64,000 nucleotides of DNA from Larus michahellis (taxonomy: Eukaryota; Chordata; Aves; Charadriiformes; Laridae), in NCBI RefSeq assembly GCF_964199755.1, contig NC_133913.1, positions 8,782,201-8,846,200 on the forward strand, written 5' to 3'. Below the pieces are notes generated by a model that made no database searches, was not told the DNA's origin, and saw only the letters and a program-made list of their open reading frames with translations. A program made the position numbers and the translations under genes. Positions 46,501 through 57,243 of this stretch are shown piece by piece; within the stretch, counting starts at the first letter, position 1, and every line of letters starts with the position of its first letter.

Positions 46501-47557
46501 ACTGCCACTGATGGTTATTGCTTAAGCAAGGTTACCGGAAAATGTCAGGTCAGTTGGGGATGAGGTGGGGGAGGTACACAGTCATAAGTCTGCAATAAAT
46601 GAGAGAGGCAAAAGAGATCCAAGAAACACTGAACAATGACATTTTTTGTCTTTTTTCTCTGCCTCATATAATTTTTTTCAAGTTTTTCAGAATTTAAAGG
46701 TTTTATATCTCTTATTTTTTTCATTTTTTATTAAACATTTTAAGCTTCTTTTTAAGCAGACATAGAGAAATGAGAAAGCAGTGTCATTTTGGCTGAACAT
46801 CTAGAGGCATATTTATTCTGTGCTCTGAAACTGTCCTTCAAAATACAGCTATTGGCATGGTAAAACCTATGCTTGCTACTGGAGTGACATACTTCCTGTC
46901 TAGATTTTCCCTCCACAGACAGAAAACTAAATAAAATAGATTTGAAAAACTAACATAAGTTTAAGTGTTATTATTCAGTTAGCAATAGATGCATATAACT
47001 TCTCTTCACTGGGAACTAGATCTGTGAACCAGAAGCGTGCTTGAGAAGTGAAGGTGGCCTCTTTGATGTGCAGCTAGAAGCTGGAGACATCCTGAAATAC
47101 CATCAATAAGTGCAAAACAAGGAGCTGCAACAACAACTTATGAACTTATGATTATGAAGGTGAAAAATAGCCTCGAAAAAGGGGAAAACATCCTAAGAAA
47201 GTTAGAATTAATAACTACCATTGGCTGTTCTAACTGCAAGAACTGGAAAAGAGTCTGGAAAAATAAAATCTACTCTGAGAGAGTAGAAGTTATGATCATT
47301 TATTTGCTGTTCCAGGTGCAAAATAGAAATTTACAGCATCCATTGGCTGCTCAAAGTGGTGTATTACACAGATGAATTATTTTTTACCCAAAAGGGAGCT
47401 TTCCTCTCTCTGAGACCTTCCCATGCTACACGTACTTTCCCTTTCCTGCTCCTAAGGAGGTCAAAATCCCTGCATGAACTTTCTATGAGAACTCCTAGAA
47501 ATGTAATTGGAATATCACCAGGGACTCCTGGCTGATGCAAAACTCTGTGACTTGGAT
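46501..47557. other. No gene recognised
   Basis: AT-rich; the plus-strand frame at 47148-47375 is short and unlike any family I know. Confidence 0.45.
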
Positions 47558-47718
47558 CCTATGATAGAACCATAGGGTTTGCAGAGCGCTCTGGAGATCA
47601 TCCCGTCCAACCCCCTGCCAGAGCAGGGTCACCCAGAGCAAGTTGCACAGGAACGCGTCCAGGCGGGTTTGGAATGCCTCCAGAGATAGAGACCCCACCA
47701 CCTCTCTGGGCAGCCTGT
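47558..47718 (-). mobile_element. CR1 LINE 3' fragment
   Basis: The plus strand carries the complement of a CR1 3' end: 'gatagaaccatagggtttgcagagcgctctggagatcatcc', then 'ccacccaccacctctctgggcagcctgtg'-type sequence to 47718. About 160 bp, 5'-truncated. Confidence 0.8.
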
Positions 47719-47927
47719 GAAGTGAGACTCTATTATTTTATTGGTGTGCTTTCTGGGCCCTTTCTGGGCTCAGTTGAGTTTGTCCTCTCTTCTGGGATGG
47801 TTTGGCCCCGTTCTGAGATTAATTTGATGCTCTCAGTACTGGTAATATGAACATACATATACATACACATATATGTAATCAAATATAAGTATATCTGCTG
47901 TTATATTATTGGTAAGTTTAGTAGTGT

Positions 47928-48150
47928 GTGCTGTTTTTGGCTAGGGTAGAGTTAATTTTCTCCGTAGTAGCTAGAATGGGTTTATATTTTGGATTTGTGC
48001 TGAAAACAGTGTTGATAATTCAGGGATGTTTAGTTGTTGCTGAGCAGTGCTTACCCAGAGTCAAGGCCTTTTCTGCTTCTCACACCACCCTGCCAGCAAG
48101 TAGGCTAGGTGGGGGGTGTGCAAGAAGCTGTGAGGGGACAGAGCTGAGTT
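47928..48150 (+). mobile_element. LTR fragment (U3 start)
   Basis: 'ggctagggtagagttaattttctccgtagtagctag' and 'ttagttgttgctgagcagtgcttacccagagtcaaggcc' are the U3 start of the same LTR family as 7497 and 43635, in plus orientation. It is truncated after about 220 bp. Confidence 0.65.
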
Positions 48151-49430
48151 TTAAATATTCAAGAAAATGGAAAAGTTTCAAAACATTTTTAGATTAATTT
48201 AAATTAGTTTTCAATAAATTATTGTTTCCTAATTAAATTTTGTAAGTTGATCTTTTTTCTAAAAGGATAGCACTAATGGTAAGCTTCATGTGTATTTGCA
48301 TTTCTTTTCTATGATAGTTTCACTGTGAAGAAAAGTATACTTTTTCTTTTATTTTAATGATTTATTTTAATGATTTTTTTCTATATAGACGATATCTTCA
48401 CACTATATGAGGCAGGATTTTACTAAACATATCTCCTTATGAAAGAAATATGAATTCAATGTTGACATTACAAGGCAGCTTAATAATTAAAAAATATAGT
48501 GGAAATACTTCCAATTGAATACATTTTCATTTTTTGATTAAAACAATCTATGAAGGATTTATATTTTTATTAACTAGGTGAGTCATTGCTTGCAGATCAC
48601 ATTGTTGAAATTCATTCACTACTCTCTGTTTCAGAATTTCTTCAAAAATATAGAATCACATCATGCACCAAAATATTGAAAGCTCTGTCTCATACCTATA
48701 TTCAGAAAGACAGGTATGTGTCTAACCATTTATTTATGTATACTTTCCAGTCATTTCTATTGTTATTCAGCTTCTAATTTAAATAAGAAAATGTATCATC
48801 TAACTAATAACAATTCCTTAATTTCAAGCTTCTGCCTACCAGACAGGATTTCTACATTAGCACAGATAATTCCAAATTCTCTAAATTATCTACATCTCCC
48901 TATGTCTTTTCCTGAACTGGAACCAGCTTCTATGGAAGCTTCAGAGTAACTTAGGAGATTTTTGGCATTCATTTTCCTTGTGGGCTCCCAAATCATTATC
49001 CAGGTGTATCTCTGCAGCCGTTCAGCATTCTGGCGTGTGCTCCTGTGATACATCAGTTTTCCTTTTGAGTCCCAGAAAAGTCAGTATAGAAATGTCTAAC
49101 TTGGACTGCTGGGCTTACTTCACCTGCTTGAGAATTTGATTTCGTAGCTCCTTTGCAGAACCCATGACTTGGGGGAAAACAGCCAGACATCCAGTACAGA
49201 TGCAGAGCAACAAGTGAGTGGAAATCCAAACAACTCCTTACATGACAGAAAATGTGCTATGACTTACTGTTCTCCACTGAAAATAAAAAGGTTAAAATTG
49301 TTGAAATTCATTGGATAAGCTTAATTTATATCATTGTGTATAGAAACCACAGCCTGCCTTGAATGAGCTGTATGTCTTTGGGAGTTTGCATTAATTACAT
49401 GTGTTTTAAGACTCACTTTCTATTGAACAA
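48151..49430. other. No gene recognised
   Basis: AT-rich 3' flank of the OR remnant at 49431. Nothing assigned. Confidence 0.45.
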
Positions 49431-49545
49431 TTTCCAGATGGCAACCCCCTTTTCATTGTTCCTCAGACTATAGATGAGGGCATTAAACATTGGAGAAATA
49501 ACAGTGTAGAAGAGGCAGAACACTTTATCAACATATGCCAGACAC

Positions 49546-50253
49546 AATTATAAACTAGGAGAGGAGTGTCTGGAGAGCAGCCCTGCAGAAAGGGATCTGG
49601 GGGTGATGGTTGGCAGCAGGCTCAGTGGGAGTCAGCAGTGTGCCCTGGCAGCCAAGAGGGCAAACCACAGCCTGGGGTGCATCAAACACAGCATAAGCAG
49701 CCAGTCAAAAGAGGTGATTATCCTGCTGTATTTAGCGTCTGTGTGGCCTCACCTTGAGTACTGTGTGCAGTTCTGGGCCCCACAATTTAAGAAGGATGTG
49801 AAGGTCCTTGAATGCTTCCAGAGGAGGGAAACAAAGCTGGTGAAAGGGCTGGAAGGTGTGTCCTATGAGGGGTTGCTAAGGACTTTGGACTTGTCTAGTT
49901 TGGAGAAAAGGAGGCTGAGGGGTGACCTCATTGCTCTCTACAGCTTCCTGAGGAGAGGAATTCTCCACAGGGAGAGAGAGAATTGCTGATCTCTTCTCCC
50001 TGGTATCCAGTGACAGGACATGTGGGAACGGTTCAAAGCTGTATCAGGGGAGGTTCAGACTTGAGTTAGGTAACATTTCTTTACAAGGAGGGTGGTCAAA
50101 CTCTGCAACAAGTTTCCCAGAGAGGTGGTCATTGCCCCATGTCTGTCAGTGTTTAAGAGGCATTTGGACAATGCCCTCTATAACATGCTTTAACTTGTCA
50201 TCAGCCATGAAGCGGTCAGGCAGTTGGACTACATGGTCCCTTCCAACTGAAAT
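49546..50253 (+). mobile_element. CR1 LINE 3' part, near-identical twin of the copy at 57244
   Basis: Plus strand. It runs from 'cacaattataaactaggagaggagtg' (ERDLGVMVGSRLSGSQQCALAAKRANHSL) through '[41 protein letters not shown]' to the 3' UTR ending 'ttccaactgaaat'. The frame stops at RERENC (about 49987). The translated part is identical to that of the copy at 57517-57960, and the 3' UTR differs by very few bases apart from a small gap near 50236. It lies inside an OR remnant. Confidence 0.92.
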
Positions 50254-50340
50254 CTCCTCTCCTCTCCTCTCCTCTCCTCTCCTCTCCTCTCCTCTCCTCT
50301 CCTCTCCTCTCCTCTCCTCTCCTCCTCTCCTCTCCTCTCC
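50254..50340. repeat. (CTCCT)n simple repeat, CR1 tail
   Basis: About 87 bp of CTCCT pentamers directly following the CR1 3' UTR. The related copies have ATTCT pentamers at the same place, so this tail probably derives from that form. Confidence 0.9.
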
Positions 50341-50672
50341 AATTCTTTGAGTTTTCTGACCTAGGTCTTTTGTACACAGCTCTACCACAGCTAAAATATA
50401 GGGTAACCAGAGTCAGATGTGGTTTAGGCTAACCAGTGTCAGATGTGAGGAACAGGTGGAGATAGTCTTTTGTTTTCTGAAGGAATCATCAAACTGAAGG
50501 AATCATGAAACTTCAAATTGAAGGAATCATCAAAACTGTCCTGATTATTTCAGTGTAGGAAATTAGGATCAAGGACAAGGGCATGACCACAAAGCTAAAG
50601 ACAATTACATAATTTGTTTCTGTAGATGTCCATATAGGCAAGCTCAGCAGAGGAGGGATGTCATGGAAGAAA

Positions 50673-50704
50673 ATATTAGTTTCAGGAGTGTGTGAGCTGG
50701 CACA
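50673..50704 (+). repeat. 32-bp inverted repeat, left arm
   Basis: The 32 bases are the exact reverse complement of 51424-51455. The segment belongs to the loop-2 part of the OR remnant, so the other arm is an inverted extra copy of OR sequence. Confidence 0.85.
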
Positions 50705-51423
50705 GGGGGAGGAGGCAGGAACAACCACAAAAACATGGATGAAACGCAAAGAGCAAATTTAATCTCAATACCTCATGAACCAGGGTATCTCCAAAGCAGC
50801 ACCAGGGCTGAGGCAGGAATACAGGCTCTGCAGAGCTCAGTCCTTGCTAGACAGTGTGTCCTTGCTAGTGAGAGAGTCCAAACCTGCTGTTGTCACCTGT
50901 ACAACAGGGATTCAAGCAGGCGTAATTTTCTACTGGGCAGGAATCTCAAGCATTTCAATAAGGTGCCTCTAAGTCCATCACAGGCCTATGTTATCTAAGT
51001 AGAGGTGTTCTACTTGTCAAGCACCCAAGACTAAACAACGATTAGCATGATATATGTGGCTTTTCAGCACTTCAGCTGCTAGTCACTTGAGCATGTTTAC
51101 AATCCTCTTTGACAGTCTTCCATTTATTTTCCCACAATGAGAGCTGCAGAAGGTCAATGAAGACACCAGGTAAGTCTACCCCATTTGTATAGGGATGTTG
51201 TTCAGATATGAGTCAGCTACCATCTTAGTGCAGAGCTCTCTTTTCATTATAAGAATGTAATGCAGGGGGTAACATACATCCATGTAACAAGAGTCTGAAA
51301 TGAATTGTTCTCTTCCCTGATGACTTTGTGCGGGGATGAAGATGCCAGCTATACCTCTCTGGGCAGTCCTAATTGTATGATCCAGTGTTGATTTGCTAAG
51401 AAGCTCCCATTCTGCAATAAAGA

Positions 51424-51455
51424 TGTGCCAGCTCACACACTCCTGAAACTAATAT
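51424..51455 (-). repeat. 32-bp inverted repeat, right arm
   Basis: Exact reverse complement of 50673-50704, 719 bp away. It is not part of the ordered OR remnant and must have been copied or moved here. Confidence 0.85.
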
Positions 51456-51593
51456 ATTTCCCTGGGCTCTAGTTTTCTGTTCCTCCCAACTCAGGACTGG
51501 AAAAGATATATCAAAGAGAGCCTGTGTATTCAGAAAACAAGCACGTTCTTGCAAAGGTTTACTCTATTCCAGATAGAGAGTGAGTCTGTCTCC

Positions 51594-51670
51594 TTCCCTT
51601 CCCTTCCCTTCCCTTCCCTTCCCTTCCCTTCCCTTCCCTTCCCTTCCCTTCCCTTCCCTTCCCTTCCCTT
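51594..51670. repeat. (TTCCC)n simple repeat
   Basis: About 77 bp of perfect CCCTT pentamers. No CR1 3' block was seen beside it, so it is an independent microsatellite or an orphaned tail. Confidence 0.95.
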
Positions 51671-52667
51671 GTACATGCTAGCTGTAGCTAGCTAAGCCTA
51701 GCTAAGTTGTCTTTGACAGAGATCAAGTCAATAAGTTATTAAGTCTTAATAGCCACTCCACAGACTAAATCTCACTGTCTGTAGATGAGCTGAATAATTC
51801 TCTAGGTTCCATTGATGAGAAAAAGAGTATAACTTAAAGAAATAAAATAATTAATATTAATATGTATTAAAAAAACCCGATCATCTTTATAAAGGTGAAT
51901 TACTTTTAAAAGATATAATCAGCAATGAATCATTTTGTTTTGCTTTGTAAGAATGTTCAGCATAGAAGGATATTCACCCCATTTAATTCAGAAATTCCTA
52001 TCCAAAGTGCAAATCACATAAAATTAGATGAGATGCCTAATTTCCTATCCATTCTTAGTTCCACCTGAAAACTAGTGCTACATGTAGTTTTGGAGAATCT
52101 ACAGAACATGCAATCTAACCTTCTTCACAGCAGTGTTAAGAACAACCCAACCACATACTTGGAAAAAAAGTCAATCGAGTAAAGCAAGGCCAAACAATCC
52201 TAAAGAAGGACTATAACATCAAATTGAGTATGAAGAGTGTGAAATTTATTTCTGTAATTGTAGAGGTGGGATTCAGCTCGAGGTTTTACACATAGGTAAC
52301 ACAATGTGGATTTGAGCTCATTTCAGTTCAGTTGTTTAGTTATTTAGTTCCATTTGAAATGATGTAGGGTAACCAAAGCTTTGTACTGACTGGGCAGGTA
52401 AGAAGAAAGTACAGAGAAGACCTGTGATTTTCTTCAGTGATTACTGGAAGTCAGGCAGGATACTCTAAAAAAGCTCAAGTGATGCTAGATTCTTTTGTGA
52501 GTGCAAATGAGTCAAGCATTTAGTTTAAACTAATTGGTCAATATTTCCTTTACAGTCACTTTATTGTCATTATTGCAAAATAAATAATTGCTGAGTCATT
52601 CTTCTCCTCCAAAGAGCAGCATCTAAATTATCTGTATAATTCCCATTTCCATTTGCATTGATTTTTA
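51671..52667. other. No gene recognised
   Basis: AT-rich sequence with no recognised repeat or gene. Confidence 0.45.
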
Positions 52668-53572
52668 AATATCTTTATCAATGATCTGGATGAGGGCATT
52701 GAGTGCAGGCAACATCACACTGGGTGGGAGTGTAGACCTGCTTGAGGGTAGGAAGGCTCTGCAGAGGGCTCTGGACAGGCTGGATCAATGGGCCAAGGCC
52801 AATGGTATGAGGGTCAACAAGGCCAAGTGCTGGGTCCCGCACTTGAGGCTCAACAACCCCAAGCTTGGCTTGGGGAGGAGTGGCTGGAGAGCTGTGTGGC
52901 AGAAAAGGACCTGGTGGTATTGATCAACAGCCAGCTGAATATGAGCCAGCAGTGTGCACAGGTGGCCAAGAAGGCCAACAGCATCCTGGCCTGTGTCAGC
53001 AATAGTGTGGCCAGCAGAACTGGGGCAGTGATCGTCCCCCTGGACTCAGCACTGCTGAGGCTCCACCTCAAGTACTGTGTCCAGTTTTGGGGCCCCTCAT
53101 CACAAAAAAGACATTCAGGTACTGGAGTGGGTCCAGAGAAGGGTAACAAAGCTGGTGAGGGGTCTGGAAAAAAAGTCTCATGAGGAGCAGCCGAGGGAGA
53201 TGGGGTTGAGCAAAGGAGGCTGAGGGGAGACCTTTCCCTCTCTACAACTACCTGAAAGGAGGGTGTACAGAGATGGGTGTCAGTCTCTTCTCGCATGTAA
53301 CAAGCGATAGGACAAGAGGAAACAAGTTGCATGAGGGCAGGTTTAGACTGGATATTAGGAAAAATTTTTACACTGAGAGGGTTATTAAGCATTGGATCAG
53401 GCTGGCCAGGGAAGTGGTTGAGTCAGCATCCCTGGAGGTATTTAAAAGATGGGTAGACATAGTGTTTAGGCATATGGTTTAGTGATGTTTTTTTGTAAGA
53501 GTTAGGTTGATGGTTGGACTAGATGATCTGAAAGGTCCCTTTCAACCTAGACGATTCTCTGATTCTATGATT
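52668..53572 (+). mobile_element. CR1 LINE, 5'-truncated
   Basis: Plus strand, about 900 bp. 'atctttatcaatgatctggatgagggcattgag' (INDLDEGIE) at 52672, then '[32 protein letters not shown]', '[39 protein letters not shown]', the C-terminal region with frameshifts near 52860 and 53180, and the 3' UTR 'ggttggactagatgatctgaaaggtccc' with octamer repeats at 53549-53570. The FADD box region is partly deleted at 52700. Confidence 0.92.
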
Positions 53573-53951
53573 TTAGCTGTCATATAGATGACTACATTAG
53601 CATGAAAAAGTCAACTTTAAAAGATTTGAAATTAAGATGGATAAATGCCTAGCATGAATTATTTCTATGACTACAAGATTAAATAATTCATCCATTAATC
53701 TGTGGATATATTAAATATATTGTGCATGCTATTATCTTTTTTACTGTAATAAGGACTGAAATGGGAGTTTGGGATGCATCAGACATTTCTAGGGAAATCT
53801 GATTTTTTATGAGATAAGTAACAACCCAGATTTTAAAATAAACCATTTGTGAATTGCTTAGCATTGTATTTTAAATGTCTAAGAAGAATCAATCCTGCAT
53901 TTTAGATGTCCAGTGTGATAGATATATCTCATTTGTGTTTATCTATTTTAG
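53573..53951 (+). promoter_or_regulatory. OR4-like 5' flank with candidate 3' splice site at 53951
   Basis: The stretch 'catttgtgtttatctattttag' ends at 53951, 17 bases before the OR ATG at 53969. Its polypyrimidine-rich run and AG fit a 3' splice site joining a noncoding 5' exon to the OR coding exon, as in many vertebrate ORs. No promoter was recognised. Confidence 0.5.
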
Positions 53952-53968
53952 GGATGTTCTGAAATGTA

Positions 53969-55113
53969 ATGGAAACAGAAAACAAGACAGAAGCAACAGA
54001 ATTTGTTCTGCTGGAATTGTCTCAGACGTGTGAAGTGCAACTCTTACTCTTTTTCCTCTTCCTCCTTTTCTATGCCATTGTCCTTCCAGTAAACATTCTG
54101 ATCATCCTCATTGTCAGGGGACATCCACAGTTGGACTCCCCAGTGTACTTTTTCCTAACTAATCTGGCTTTTCTGGATATCTATTACTGTTGTATTACTG
54201 CACCTAAGATGCTGGCTAATTTCTTCTCACAACAGAAGACCATCTCTTCTAGAAGCTGCATAGCATAGCTCTTCCTTCACTTCCTGGGTGAAGCTGAGAT
54301 CTTCCTGCTCATAGCTATGGCCTTTGACAGATACGTGGCTATCTTTAAGCCTTTTGATTATGCAACTTTAATGAGGAAAACACTCTGTTGGGTCTTGGTG
54401 GGGACAGCATGGGCTGGAGAATTCACACATTCAATCATCCAGGTTGTATTTGTTGTTCATCTTCCCTTCTGTGGCTCCAATGAACTGGACAACTTCTTTT
54501 GTGATGTTACATGTGTGATTAAGTTAGCATGTACCAACACTTACATACTGGAGTTTATCATGTTTGTCAACAGTGGGATAGTCATCTTTACATGTTTCAT
54601 TCTTCTGCTGATTTCCTACGTGGCCTATGAATCTATCTGAAAACAGGCATTTCCAGACAGAAAAGAAAAGCAGCGTCTAAATGCACCGCCCACATCATTA
54701 TTGTCTTTGTTATGTTTGGACTGGACTGGCCACTGAGATGAACGACAGGTGCTCTCCCCCACCTCTCTCTCCAAGGAGAGGCGGGAGAGAAATAAAAGAG
54801 ACTTACGAGTTTAGAAGAAACTAAACTACTTTAATGAAAATATTAAAATAAAAAGAAAATAATGAAAAACATACAAAACCAGTACTGAGGTCCTGAGATG
54901 AGGGTCATGTCACCAGCAGGCCCTATCTCAAACTAGGACACACACATCTACTGGTGGCCTTTCTGCCACTTGCCCCTGGACAAGATGGTGGCTGTGTTCT
55001 ACACCACACTTTTTCTCATCATGAACCCCACGATCTACACCCTGAGGAACACTGTCATCCTCAGTGCCATGAGGCATTTGTTGATGCAGTACTTTCTGGG
55101 GAGAGAGAAATAG
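53969..55113 (+). pseudogene. Olfactory receptor pseudogene, OR4-like, LTR in TM6
   Basis: Class II odorant receptor from ATG at 53969 (METENKTEATEFVLLEL; NKT glycosylation site) to TAG at 55111. Diagnostic OR4-type wording: KMLANFFSQQKTISSRSCIA, LGEAEIFLLIAMAFDRYVAIFKPFDYATLM, ELDNFFCDVTCVIKLACTNTYILEF, and PLDKMVAVFYTTLFLIMNPTIYTLRN. Breaks: TAG at codon 100 (54266-54268), where ORs normally have glutamine, so CAG-to-TAG; TGA at 54638 and a frameshift between 54640 and 54679; the frame resumes as KCTAHIIIVFVMFG in TM6 and is then split by an LTR at about 54734-54940, after which IYWWPFC continues. Confidence 0.9.
54734..54940 (-). mobile_element. Short solo LTR inside an OR
   Basis: About 205 bp. 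Minus-strand start TGTCCTAGTTTGAGATAGG matches the TGTCCTGGTTTC family; OR sequence is found directly on both sides. The left boundary (54734-54739) is uncertain and a target duplication could not be confirmed. Confidence 0.6.
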
Positions 55114-56019
55114 AAGGAAAATGCATTCATAATGTGTAGAATTATAGTAATTTTTTTATACGGAACTGTTTTCAAGACAGATTTGCAGGTCTATCAAACG
55201 TCCAGAATATTAGTTTAGAGTTATTATGATAGAACATAGATCCAACATCTACAAAATCATTAAAATGTTAGTAATGTCTTTGAAAAACCTGAGAGAGATT
55301 AAGACCATTTCTAAGCATTTTCACTCTAAGTATTTGACAGTGGCTTGGTTAGCTCTTTCTTTTTTTCCTTTTCCTTTTCCTTTTCAACATTTGCTTTCAT
55401 GATGTATGAAAACAGTTGAGCTTGGTCCAAAATAAAACTAGTGATTTAAAGTGAAAAAAAAAAAAAACTGACAAAAAAGTCCTGTGATAATTTTTCGCTA
55501 TGTTTTCCCCCTGAACAATGAAAAAGAAATAAATAAACAAAAAGATCTCTAACTTTTATCTCTGTGGAGAAATAGCAACATGCTTCACAACTATTTCAGG
55601 AAAAAAATATCACAAATAGTGGTCTGAATGGCCATGGTAATTTCTTTTACTTCTACAATCCATAATCTGTCTTTTTGCTCCCTTGTTGATTTGTAACTAT
55701 GTTTACATCTGTGTATAAAAAGAAGAGAAAACATTACTAATCCTTCTGTCTCCTTCTCAGTTTAACTGTTCACTACCCCTTAGCATGCAGCCACAAAATC
55801 ATGGGATTCATTTTTACCAATGTTTACACCTGGGCTAGTCACTTCAATAGAGAAAACAAACACTTTTATGATGTGATTAGGTTCATCTTCAAGTAAGTAA
55901 ACTATTGCACTATTTCATGTACTCTGAGAACACAACAAGGAAGATAATATATCTCAGGAGTATGAGGTGCCAGATGGGGATGCACAAACAACCTGGGATA
56001 AAGAGTACAGGGTGTGACA
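55114..56019. other. No gene recognised; OR 3' flank
   Basis: AT-rich with a CCTTTT-type run at 55365-55385 and a poly-A run near 55455. Nothing assigned. Confidence 0.45.
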
Positions 56020-56024
56020 CAGGT

Positions 56025-56647
56025 TGTATTGGGTTAATATGGAAAGGTTTTGATTGCAGCATGAGGTGGGAAGCTGCAGGGTGGCTTCTGTGAGAAGATG
56101 TCATAAGCTGTCCCCGTGTTGGACAGAGCCATTCCAGATGGCTCCAAGACCCACTACTGTCCAAAGCTGAACCAGTCAGCCACAGTGGTAGCATCTCTGG
56201 GATAACATGTTTAAGAAAGGGCAAAAACTGATGTACAACAGCAGCTGAGACAGGAGTGAGAATATGTGAGGGAAACAAGTAAGCAGACACTAAGGTCAGT
56301 GAGGAAGGCGGAAGAGGAAGTACATCCAGGCATCAGAGCAGAGATTCCCCTGCAGCCTGTGGTGAAGACCTTGCAGCATGAGCTTTCCACGCGATCACAG
56401 CTTCCTTCAAGGCACCCCCATCTGTTCGTGTGTGGGGTCTTCCACAGGCTGCAGAGTGGTTATCTGGTCCCGTGTGGACCTCTGTAGGCGGGGACCATCT
56501 GTGTCACCATGGTCTTCCCAATGGGTCTGTCTTGGAGCTGTCTGGAATTGGCTCTGTCCAGCATGGCGACAGCTTCTGGCAGCTTCTCACAGAAGCCACC
56601 CCTGTACATCACCTGCTACCAACACCTTGCCACATAAACCCAATACA
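56025..56647. mobile_element. Foldback-like pair of LTR 5' halves with 5-bp flanking duplication
   Basis: It begins TGTATTGGGTTAATATGG on plus and ends CATAAACCCAATACA, that is the same LTR start in minus orientation. The left arm runs to about 56375, the right arm from there to 56647; the arms resemble each other when one is reverse-complemented (shared 'gggtggcttctgtgagaag' and 'ctgtc'/'ggacagagcca' blocks) but are clearly diverged. CAGGT flanks both sides (56020-56024 and 56648-56652). The LTR is the family seen at 40631-43331. Confidence 0.75.
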
Positions 56648-56652
56648 CAGGT

Positions 56653-57150
56653 ACAGGACCACACAAGGCTACAAGGTACAGGACCACATTGGTCTAAAAG
56701 AGATTTGCCCAAAATCTTGTAAATGTGAATAATTTTGCAACAATTGACCTAGTGGTCATGGAGAGGCTGGCAAAATTGAATTGCTGCAGACACAGATATA
56801 GTGAAACTTCTCACATATAATCACTTTTGAGGATCTAAGTTTAGTTGTTTTACATAAATGTGCCCAGGTGTATTATGAGGATTAAGTTCAGTTAGCAAAT
56901 GTGTACTGCTTTTCAAGAACCCCTAAAGTTTCCAAGACATCTTCGTAACACTGGCAAAGATGACATAGGACTTATGGAAAAAATCACATTTTCCTTGAGT
57001 GGCAGCTGGAGATTAAATGGGATTATCTTGGATCATCTAAAATTGTACTAGAACACTCTTTTCAGACAACTGAATAACACCCTGGAGATACACTTAGTGC
57101 CTACAGAGAAACTGGACTCACACTAAAGTAGGTAACGACATATGGCCATC
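56653..57150. other. No gene recognised
   Basis: Unassigned; a short near-duplication of 'gtacaggaccacac' occurs at 56652 and 56679. Confidence 0.4.
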
Positions 57151-57243
57151 TAGAATAGAATAGAATAGAATAGAATAGAATAGAATAGAATAGAATAGAA
57201 TAGAATAGAATAAAATAGAATAGAATAGAATAGAATAGAATAA
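57151..57243. repeat. (ATTCT)n simple repeat, CR1 tail
   Basis: About 93 bp of AGAAT pentamers (plus strand), the tail of the minus-strand CR1 to its right, interrupted once near 57212. Confidence 0.95.

Larger units (their letters stand above)
49431..51300 (-). pseudogene. Olfactory receptor remnant, split by CR1
   Basis: Three OR pieces lie in order on the minus strand. 51300-51180: MDVCYPLHYILIMKRELCTKMVADS (loop after TM3, TM4 start). 50690-50515: NIFFHDIPPLLSLPIWTSTETNYVIVFSFVVMPLSLILISYTEIIRTVLMIPS (extracellular loop 2, TM5, loop 3). 49540-49431: [37 protein letters not shown] (TM7). A CR1 with its tail (49546-50340) separates the last two; TM1-TM3, part of TM4 and TM6 are missing. 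It is long dead. Subfamily unresolved, class II. Confidence 0.8.
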
